This document shows positions 1 to 4,889 of a stretch of 5,542 nt of DNA, in pieces; position 1 is the first letter of the stretch; each line of letters begins with the position of its first letter. This DNA comes from JAGVPT01 sp049578505 (GTDB lineage: Bacteria; Bacteroidota; Ignavibacteria; UBA10030; UBA8401), in assembly GCA_049578505.1 (NCBI GenBank), contig JBAUMC010000055.1, forward strand, positions 1 to 5,542, written 5' to 3'. The translations under genes were made by a program, and so were the position numbers. Under the pieces are notes generated by a model. It had not been told where the DNA came from and made no database searches. It saw nothing but the letters and a program-made list of their open reading frames with translations.

Positions 1-1065
1 AAGGTAGATCGCTTTTTCCGCTTCGTAATGCGACCCGTAGTTAACCGACCCCTGATTCGCTTCTCCTCCATATTGTTTAACATCGATCCCACCGGTAACG
101 ACATTCTGAGGCGCAAGAGTGAAGCTATGATAGAGAAGAACCGAAAAATTATTGTCGGTCGACCCAAAACCATCGAAGATTTTGTGGTTTCCCCAGTTGT
201 ACAGGAAACGGAGTGAGCCATCGCCCGCATGGTCTTTTGTATCGAGAGTGAACCCTGCCTCGCCGCGAAGGACGTCGTACCAGTTATTGGCAAGAGGAGC
301 CGAAAGAGGTCCAGGGTCATAGTCGGTGAAATTCGTTACGGAAGCGTCGGCATTTAGCGCAAAATTCCCTCCAAGAGCTACAGTGCCGTTAGCGGCTGCG
401 CTGTTCCTGTTGAATCCGGCGTTTGCACGAAAATCGTTTGTTTGATCGTGTCCGGCCGAAAAGCGCACTTGATCTCCCTCTGATGATTCTCCGAGAGAGA
501 GATTGTATCCTTGAGTTTCATAAGAACCGTACGAAGCATCCCCGGATGCGGAGAGCCCCTCCTCTGCGGACTTCCTTGAGATAATATTGATAACACCCCC
601 CATCGCGTTCGTTCCATAGAGGACGGAGGCAGGTCCCCGAATCACTTCAACTTTTTCAGCATCGGACGTCAGGTATGCATCGGGGAGAGGATGGCCCATA
701 AGTCCCATGAATTGCGGGCGCCCGTCGAGAAGGACGAGCACCTCTGTGTTCGGGTCGCCTCCCATGCCGCGGATTGAGATTTCGCCGGACGCAGTCGAAA
801 TTCCATACCCAAGAATTCCCCGCTCTTGAAGGTAGAAACCCGGAACGCGGTCGGAGAGAACAGAGAATACCGACTGGTCATTGGACTCGCGCAGTTGCTG
901 CGATGTGATGACAGAAACTGTTGGAACGACATCCTTTTCAGCGATATTAAGTTTGGTTGCAGTGACCACTGTTGGAGGTAAATAATAGGTTTTAGCGCTG
1001 TCTGTTTCCGGACCAGCGAATGCCGCAAAGAAAGGAATCGTAAAAATGATAAAAAATAATTTCAT
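1..1065 (-). CDS. TonB-dependent outer-membrane receptor, N-terminal part, probable nickel receptor
   Basis: The reading frame opens with ATG at 1065-1063 and stays open for 355 codons to the left edge, so the C-terminal part of the barrel is missing. Residues 1-17 form a signal peptide (MKLFFIIFTIPFFAAFA, likely cut after AFA). A TonB-box-like segment PTVVTA lies at 31-36. The plug domain spans about 42-163, with SIRG at 97-100, LLDGRP at 112-117 and the hallmark VEVIRGPASVLYGTNAMGGVINI at 139-161. Beta-barrel strands rich in alternating aromatic and polar residues follow. Such receptors import scarce ligands across the outer membrane using TonB-ExbBD energy. The start is only 19 bp after the nikR stop and has just a weak A-rich sequence upstream, so co-transcription with nikR is likely. 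Nickel or a nickel chelate is inferred from that linkage and not from any ligand residue I can identify. A cobalamin or siderophore receptor is the alternative. Confidence 0.93.
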   Translation of the reverse strand, partial: MKLFFIIFTIPFFAAFAGPETDSAKTYYLPPTVVTATKLNIAEKDVVPTVSVITSQQLRESNDQSVFSVLSDRVPGFYLQERGILGYGISTASGEISIRGMGGDPNTEVLVLLDGRPQFMGLMGHPLPDAYLTSDAEKVEVIRGPASVLYGTNAMGGVINIISRKSAEEGLSASGDASYGSYETQGYNLSLGESSEGDQVRFSAGHDQTNDFRANAGFNRNSAAANGTVALGGNFALNADASVTNFTDYDPGPLSAPLANNWYDVLRGEAGFTLDTKDHAGDGSLRFLYNWGNHKIFDGFGSTDNNFSVLLYHSFTLAPQNVVTGGIDVKQYGGEANQGSVNYGSHYEAEKAIYL

Positions 1066-1084
1066 CGTGATGTGTATTCTTTCG

Positions 1085-1495
1085 TCACGAGAGAGAGGAT
1101 GTAAGAATGAGTTTGCCGTGTTTTACCCCTTTAAAACTGAGGATCTTGTTGGCAATTTGTTGCAGCTCCAGGGCTTTTCCCTTCATGATCACCGATTCAA
1201 GACATGTATCATGATCGATGTGGATATGAGTACTCGACACAATCCGCTTGAAGTGATGATGCTGGAAATCCGTCAGCATGCCTTCAAGCTCGCGCTGGTG
1301 GTGATCGTAGACGTACGAAATAATTCCGAACGTCGGGGTATTCGATCGATGAACCGCTTCATCGACAAGCTTTTCCCGGACAAGATCACGGATCGCTTCC
1401 GAACGGTTAGTATATCCACGGCGGGTAATAAGGAGGTCGAACTTTTCGAGGAGGTCGTCCTCCATCGAAACGCCGAAACGGTTGAGCGTCTTCAT
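1085..1495 (-). CDS. nikR: NikR, nickel-responsive transcriptional regulator
   Basis: This is a 136-residue protein of the usual NikR length. Residues 1-45 form the ribbon-helix-helix DNA-binding domain: strand LNRFGVSM, then DDLLEKFD and RRGYTNRSEAIRDLVREKL, closely matching the E. coli helix pattern RRGYNNRSEAIRD from memory. Residues 54-136 form the ACT-like tetramerisation and nickel-binding domain. The four high-affinity nickel ligands of E. coli NikR (H76, H87, H89, C95) correspond to H79, H90, H92 and C98 here, in the segment THIHIDHDTC; all are conserved. The protein is expected to bind DNA as a nickel-loaded tetramer and repress nickel uptake. The ATG at 1495 is supported by an AAAAAAGG ribosome binding site 8 nt upstream and by the alignment start. 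The gene is the first of a probable two-gene unit with the TonB-dependent receptor, and an inverted repeat overlapping its start suggests self-regulation. Confidence 0.96.
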   Translation of the reverse strand: MKTLNRFGVSMEDDLLEKFDLLITRRGYTNRSEAIRDLVREKLVDEAVHRSNTPTFGIISYVYDHHQRELEGMLTDFQHHHFKRIVSSTHIHIDHDTCLESVIMKGKALELQQIANKILSFKGVKHGKLILTSSLS

Positions 1496-1528
1496 TCGTG
1501 TTACCTTTTTTATAAATGTAACACGAAT
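1494..1528. promoter_or_regulatory. Probable NikR operator (perfect 11-bp inverted repeat)
   Basis: The arms ATTCGTGTTAC (1494-1504) and GTAACACGAAT (1518-1528) are exact reverse complements separated by 13 AT-rich bases. The core reads GTGTTAC-N13-GTAACAC, which matches, from memory, the half-site and spacing described for Geobacter-type NikR; E. coli NikR instead uses GTATGA-N16-TCATAC. The dyad covers the predicted -10 element, the ribosome binding site and the first two bases of the nikR start codon, so a bound repressor would block nikR and the receptor behind it. Confidence 0.85.
1504..1511 (-). promoter_or_regulatory. Ribosome binding site of nikR
   Basis: AAAAAAGG on the minus strand ends 8 nt before the ATG at 1495. 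It fixes the nikR start and lies between the two arms of the predicted operator. Confidence 0.55.
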
Positions 1529-1543
1529 TCACACTAAAAGCAA
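1515..1543 (-). promoter_or_regulatory. Possible nikR promoter
   Basis: Read on the minus strand, TTGCTT (1543-1538) is followed after 17 bp by TACATT (1520-1515), a weak -35/-10 pair. The same -10 region, TACATTTA, also resembles the Bacteroidota TAnnTTTG element. The -10 lies across the right arm and spacer of the predicted NikR operator, as expected for repression by steric blocking. Matches are partial, and an alternative -10 (TTTATA, 1516-1511) overlaps. Confidence 0.4.
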
Positions 1544-1750
1544 CTTGAATTTCAATGATCGCTATTGGGGCCACATCCCTCCATACTCGCAATCGAAAAC
1601 GAAAAAAAGCCGATACACGTCCCACAATGACGAGCGATGGAACAATGCTGCTTCCAAACAACGCCGTCGTAACGGCTCCGTTCACGCGCTTCCATAAGCG
1701 GTCGGCCATCACGAACATTGAATAGAGCAGCCCACATGTTTGAACAAATG
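1529..1750. other. Intergenic stretch without a convincing gene
   Basis: This lies between the YHS lipoprotein stop and the nikR operator. A minus-strand frame starting at 1718 (beginning MFVMADRLWKRVNGAV, with a hydrophobic run TALFGSSIVPSLVIVG) is open, but it runs on through the nikR operator and overlaps nikR out of frame for about 90 bases. It has no ribosome binding site that I can see and resembles no family I know. It could be a decayed gene end or chance. No strong terminator follows the YHS gene: TTTG-AA-CAAA (1739-1748) has only a 4-bp stem. The nikR promoter region occupies the left end of the stretch. Confidence 0.4.
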
Positions 1751-2035
1751 CTATTGTGCCTCAACATAATCGGCCGGGCTTTTCACAAATTTATCCTTGC
1801 ATCCCTTAGAGCAAAATCCGTACACTTTTCCGTTGCAATGTGCGGTATCACCAATGCCCGCTGTCAGCGGCATCCCACAAACCAGGTCATTCGAGTTATC
1901 GAACTTAACGCCCTTAAATGCTTCTTTTTTGCCGTGAGAAGCCGAAGCTGTTTCCTGAATTGTCGACTTATTTTGTTGATTGCAGGCTGTTGTCATCACG
2001 AAACATAACAACAGGCAAAATAAATGTGTTTTCAT
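1751..2035 (-). CDS. Small YHS-domain lipoprotein, probable metal-binding periplasmic protein
   Basis: This 94-residue protein begins with a lipoprotein signal: a basic start MKTH, hydrophobic residues 5-14 and TTAC with the likely lipidated Cys at 18. The position -3 residue is Thr and not Leu, so the lipobox is slightly atypical. A polar linker covers about 19-44. Residues 45-91 form a YHS domain, with LVCGMPL (C53), HCNGKVYGFCSKGC (C67, C75, C79) and FVKSPADYV; this matches the usual pattern of CGM, GxxYxFCSxxCxxxF and xPxxY. YHS domains are small Cys-based metal-binding modules, often next to copper or heavy-metal transporters. Here the domain would sit in the periplasm, attached to a membrane. 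The ATG is chosen because it gives the complete signal; there is no clear Shine-Dalgarno sequence, but CATAAT lies 6 nt upstream. It follows the 658-residue receptor by 108 bp with a hairpin between, so it may be co-transcribed or have its own promoter. Copper is the favoured ligand by inference. Confidence 0.87.
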   Translation of the reverse strand: MKTHLFCLLLCFVMTTACNQQNKSTIQETASASHGKKEAFKGVKFDNSNDLVCGMPLTAGIGDTAHCNGKVYGFCSKGCKDKFVKSPADYVEAQ

Positions 2036-2097
2036 GGTGCATTATGCGTTAATGTGAATACTTTTGATGGTAACTCTCAGTTTACGTAAGCCTGAGT

Positions 2098-2132
2098 GAT
2101 GCCATGATTTTTTCATAATCAATCATGGCATC
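2098..2132 (-). terminator. Strong hairpin after the receptor gene; terminator or mRNA 3'-end stabiliser
   Basis: GATGCCATGATT (2098-2109) and AATCATGGCATC (2121-2132) are perfect 12-bp complements around an 11-nt loop. On the minus strand the hairpin begins 11 nt after the receptor stop codon. No T-run follows it in either direction, so it is not a classical intrinsic terminator. It may stabilise the receptor mRNA, reduce read-through into the YHS gene, or be a protein-binding dyad upstream of that gene. Confidence 0.45.
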
Positions 2133-2143
2133 GCGTTCAGAAC

Positions 2144-4120
2144 TCAGAAAGAATATTTGACTGTTCCGTACACCGATCGGGGCTGTCCCGGGTCGACAAA
2201 CCCGCCTGCGACCAATTCAGGATATGCTTTGTCCGCCAAGTTTTTTACTCCTACCTGAATAAGCGCATTGCCTGCATTGACACCCGCGGTTAACGAGAAA
2301 ATAGCGTACGATGGCAGAACCACACCCGGTTCGTCGAACGGGCTGTACGGGCCGACAATGTTTGAACTCAGCCTGATGTTCCAGTCGACGCGCGGAGTAA
2401 TATCCAATGCAGCAATGCCGATGTACTTGGCGGTGTTGTAGACGCGAGCACCCGAGAGTGTATCGCCGTTATCGGTAATCAGATTTTTATACCGTGCATC
2501 GTTAAACGTCCAGTCTGTGGTCAGGCGTATTTCATTCGTGCATTGAACAGCCAGCTCAGCTTCTATTCCCTGCCGGCGGCTTTGCCCACCGCTCGTCGAA
2601 GTAAGCGTGATCGGGTCGAAAGTCTGCTCGTTGCTCACCTCCATCAGAAACAGGGCAAGGCTTCCGCTGACGGCACCATCGTCGAATTTGCTTCCCGTCT
2701 CATACGCCCATGCGGTAATAAACGGAAGCGATGGGGTTTCGATCGTGCCGTCTGTAGAGCGAAACCCCCGTGAAACATTCGCATAGAGCGACACCTCGTC
2801 GGCCAACGAATACATTGCCCCGAGCTTTGGCGAGAATATGCCTTTGGTATCGCCCGACGAAGCTGCACCGTCGGGTTCGGAAAAGTCGTTTAGGAGATCG
2901 TACCGCGCACCGACGGTAAAGGTGAATTTTTCAAGCCGTTCTTCCGATTGCAGAAACAATGCCCCCGCACCCTGCCGCGCCGTCAACAATATTTGAGCCG
3001 AGTCGCGCACTCTGTTTGTGGTCATCCAGTTTTCGTAATGAGAATGATCGAATTTTCCTTCAACCCCCACCGTCACGTCAGCGTGTGGAAAAGCCCATGT
3101 GAGCGCACTCGTTCCGCCGAAGCCATAGCGCGTGTCTTCTTCTTCGGTTTGACTACCCGAGCCTTCGGTAATTCCGCCTTCGGGGGGGGTGGTGAGGTAA
3201 AGCTGCCATCGTCCCTGAGTCGAGTAGAGCGTCGTTCGCCAAAACATGGCGGAGTCGGGCGAAACGCGAAGGCTTACCCGTTCCTGTGCCCGGCGTTTGA
3301 ATCCACCGTCGGTCGAATTGGCGACAAGATCATAATCGTGTTGATCGAATTGAGATTCGGTAAGCGATCCGGGGGAATCCCAATTGGCTGCGTACAACTC
3401 AATTCCCGCGTCAAGCGTTGCGGCCGGAGACAGATTCTGCACGAATCGCGCGTGCCCCTGCTCGAGATCGTATCCACTGTTCGGCCTCCAGCCGTCTTCG
3501 TGAATCGCACGAACGCCGAATACTCCGCTGTTATCGTTTTGGTCAAAACCGGTAAGAATCGTTCCATCGAATTTTCCGTACGATCCGCCCGAGAGCCAGA
3601 CATCCGTTTCGTCAATTTTCTCGAGCGTCCGAACGTTCAGTACACCGGACATAGCAAAATTTCCGTAGAGAGCGCTTGTCGGCCCTTTGATGAGATTCAT
3701 AGAACTCACTGCTTCCGGCATCAAGAGATTAAAATCATCATACCCTTCCGCATGCCCGTTGACCGGTTCGTTGATCGGCACGCCGTCAATCCAGAGCGCC
3801 ATATCCGTCGAATGGTCGGAGCTGAAACCGCGGATAGAAGCGTCCGATGCAAAACCGGGACCTTGTCCCTGTTCGTGAACTTCGAGTCCGGTAGTTTGTC
3901 GAAGGAGATCCCACGAGTCTGTCGCAACAGTTTTTTGGATCTCCACCGGAGAGACCACGATTGAACTCATCGGAACCTGTCGTTCCACCGGACTTGATGT
4001 GATCGTCACTTCAGGCAGCTGAACTACATGATTGCTCAGCGTGTCGAGATCAAAGCCTTCCGCCCGCTCCGCAGCAGTAAGAAATAAACATAGAAGTACA
4101 GCGATAATGGAGCATCGCAT
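2144..4120 (-). CDS. TonB-dependent outer-membrane receptor, complete, metal uptake (copper suspected)
   Basis: This is a complete 658-residue receptor of normal family length. The signal peptide is within residues 1-22 (hydrophobic IIAVLLCLFLTAA). A TonB-box-like segment PEVTITSS lies at 36-43. The plug domain is about 45-166, with SIRGF at 95-99, LWIDGVPINEP at 109-119 and NLIKGPTSALYGNFAMSGVLNV at 142-163, the usual plug signature with Lys replacing Arg. The rest is a 22-strand-type barrel ending in the canonical C-terminal aromatic (VKYSF). A His/Asp-rich plug segment, NGHAEGYDDFNLLMPE at 121-136, could contact a ligand. The ATG at 4120 is preceded by AAAAGGG 8 nt upstream. It follows the Cys-rich protein gene by 81 bp and precedes a YHS lipoprotein gene, which suggests a soft metal such as copper. 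This is inference from neighbours only; a siderophore or other ligand is possible. A run of eight C lies within codons 311-313. Confidence 0.95.
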   Translation of the reverse strand: MRCSIIAVLLCLFLTAAERAEGFDLDTLSNHVVQLPEVTITSSPVERQVPMSSIVVSPVEIQKTVATDSWDLLRQTTGLEVHEQGQGPGFASDASIRGFSSDHSTDMALWIDGVPINEPVNGHAEGYDDFNLLMPEAVSSMNLIKGPTSALYGNFAMSGVLNVRTLEKIDETDVWLSGGSYGKFDGTILTGFDQNDNSGVFGVRAIHEDGWRPNSGYDLEQGHARFVQNLSPAATLDAGIELYAANWDSPGSLTESQFDQHDYDLVANSTDGGFKRRAQERVSLRVSPDSAMFWRTTLYSTQGRWQLYLTTPPEGGITEGSGSQTEEEDTRYGFGGTSALTWAFPHADVTVGVEGKFDHSHYENWMTTNRVRDSAQILLTARQGAGALFLQSEERLEKFTFTVGARYDLLNDFSEPDGAASSGDTKGIFSPKLGAMYSLADEVSLYANVSRGFRSTDGTIETPSLPFITAWAYETGSKFDDGAVSGSLALFLMEVSNEQTFDPITLTSTSGGQSRRQGIEAELAVQCTNEIRLTTDWTFNDARYKNLITDNGDTLSGARVYNTAKYIGIAALDITPRVDWNIRLSSNIVGPYSPFDEPGVVLPSYAIFSLTAGVNAGNALIQVGVKNLADKAYPELVAGGFVDPGQPRSVYGTVKYSF

Positions 4121-4126
4121 AAAGAA

Positions 4127-4133
4127 TTCCCTT
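4127..4133 (-). promoter_or_regulatory. Ribosome binding site of the 658-residue receptor
   Basis: On the minus strand the stretch GAAAAGGGAATTCTTT directly precedes the ATG at 4120. Its AAGGG core is about 8 nt from the start, an unusually clear site for this window, and it supports the chosen start. Confidence 0.5.
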
Positions 4134-4157
4134 TTCTATTTCGATTGAAGTACAGTA

Positions 4158-4185
4158 CGGCATGTCCCTCGCTCGGAGAGTGCCG
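4158..4185. other. Imperfect hairpin in the leader between the Cys-rich gene and the receptor gene
   Basis: CGGCA (4158-4162) pairs with TGCCG (4181-4185), and TCC with GGA inside them, leaving internal mismatches and a 7-nt loop. No T-run follows on the minus strand, so it does not look like a terminator. It may be a weak attenuator, a processing site or chance. Confidence 0.25.
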
Positions 4186-4201
4186 AAAACAAAACTGTGA
4201 T

Positions 4202-4633
4202 TTACGAAAGAAAAAGATTGGAGAAGGAATATTGCGGAGGATGGAAAAGGGAATACACTTTGCCCGGGAGAGGTGATCCGATTGCTTCAGAAAATTTCCC
4301 CCAAACAGGGACTCTAACGACATCGTTGGTTGCAGGGCACGGCTCAATTCCCTGGTCAAGAACATTCGGCGAGAGAACTGCTACGGGAGCAGCACAAGGA
4401 GCGGAAGAGAGAGAGCATGTTGTCCGGTCTTTTCCCCCGGAATGACGTGAGGCACAACAGCACGACGACGGCATCCCCCCGCCCGAATTACAACAGCAAC
4501 AACAATTCTGCATGGAAGCGGACTCTTTATTCCCCTGCAACTTTTTCAGAAGCGGGGCAAAGTAGAAACCATTTGCAGATAAAAGGCTGAATGTCAGCGC
4601 GAAACTAACGAATTGCCGTAGCGGGTTGATCAT
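4202..4633 (-). CDS. Exported cysteine-rich small protein, unknown family
   Basis: I do not recognise this 143-residue protein. Residues 8-29 are hydrophobic (FVSFALTFSLLSANGFYFAPLL) after a short start with one Arg, fitting a signal peptide or membrane anchor. Residues 41-80 form a compact Cys-rich segment: five consecutive cysteines at 44-48, a Gly-rich turn, three consecutive cysteines at 58-60, a His at 64, then C73 and C80; one more Cys is at 99. The last 40 residues are ordinary and end in FSNLFLS. Eleven cysteines in a small exported protein suggest metal binding. Its place directly upstream of a TonB receptor recalls the small proteins found beside copper receptors in other phyla (for example DUF2946 proteins), but I see no homology to those. 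The ATG at 4633 has no Shine-Dalgarno sequence; TATGAT lies just before it, so a later start such as M41 cannot be excluded, although it would lose the signal. Confidence 0.72.
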   Translation of the reverse strand: MINPLRQFVSFALTFSLLSANGFYFAPLLKKLQGNKESASMQNCCCCCNSGGGMPSSCCCASRHSGGKDRTTCSLSSAPCAAPVAVLSPNVLDQGIEPCPATNDVVRVPVWGKFSEAIGSPLPGKVYSLFHPPQYSFSNLFLS

Positions 4634-4710
4634 GTATCATATAACCATTTTGGGGGGCGGCGAGTTTCAGTAAATTAAGAAATATCTCCGTAATAGAAAA
4701 TAAAATCTAC
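4634..4710. other. Upstream region of the Cys-rich gene
   Basis: This AT-rich leader presumably holds the promoter of the three-gene metal block. On the minus strand I see TTATAT and TATGAT very close to the ATG and TAATTT further out, but no well-spaced -35 partner, so no promoter is called. A run of six G (4652-4657) is present. No copy of the nikR-type operator GTGTTAC-N13-GTAACAC occurs here, which argues against NikR control of this block. Confidence 0.35.
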
Positions 4711-4820
4711 CTCGTTCCCAACGTCTCGTTGGGAACGCGTGCTATGAAGCTCTGCTTCACCCTATTACGAAACCAAATACGTGCAGCTTGCAGCGTTCCC
4801 AAACAGAGTTTGGGAACGAG
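4711..4820. repeat. Composite palindromic repeat element (110 bp, MITE/REP-like)
   Basis: The element is bounded by perfect 11-bp terminal inverted repeats, CTCGTTCCCAA (4711-4721) and TTGGGAACGAG (4810-4820). Each end is itself a hairpin: CGTTCCCAACG-TCT-CGTTGGGAACG (4713-4737) and CGTTCCCAAAC-AGA-GTTTGGGAACG (4794-4818), with complementary loops, so the two are in opposite orientation. Inside the left end is a smaller hairpin, TGAAGC-TCT-GCTTCA (4745-4759), with the same loop. A degenerate counterpart may lie around 4782-4792. This nested layout resembles dispersed GTTCCCA-type repeats seen in many environmental bacteria. No transposase is in the window. Confidence 0.85.
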
Positions 4821-4848
4821 ATAAGAATAAAAGAGAAGACCCGGTTCC

Positions 4849-4877
4849 CTCGTTCCCAACGTCTCGTTGGGAACGAG
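4849..4877. repeat. Solitary GTTCCCA-type hairpin
   Basis: CTCGTTCCCAACG and CGTTGGGAACGAG form a perfect 13-bp stem with loop TCT. It has the same sequence and orientation as the left-end hairpin of the neighbouring 110-bp element, from which it is separated by 28 bp. It starts 12 bp after the methyltransferase stop codon on the minus strand and may also mark the end of that transcript, although no T-run follows. Confidence 0.85.
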
Positions 4878-4889
4878 AAGTAATTACCC

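Noticed and set aside
1046..1537. Plus-strand frame of 163 codons
   Set aside because: It is antisense to nikR, whose identity is certain from its motifs; the protein shows no family features.
1736..1750. Terminator after the YHS gene
   Set aside because: The only hairpin there, TTTG-AA-CAAA, has a 4-bp AT-rich stem and no T-run.
2948..3964. Plus-strand frame of 338 codons
   Set aside because: It lies wholly antisense to the complete TonB receptor, has many Arg and no recognisable domain or signal, and is explained by codon bias of the real gene.
4036..4365. Minus-strand frame of 109 codons bridging the Cys-rich gene and the receptor gene
   Set aside because: It overlaps the ends of two better-supported genes in another frame and shows no ribosome binding site or domain.
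4634..4660. NikR-type site upstream of the Cys-rich gene (GTATCAT-like sequence near the start)
   Set aside because: There is no second half-site at the right spacing, and it does not match the dyad found at nikR.
4711..4877. Possible CRISPR array
   Set aside because: The repeats are hairpins in mixed orientation with unequal gaps, and there are no regular spacers or cas genes.
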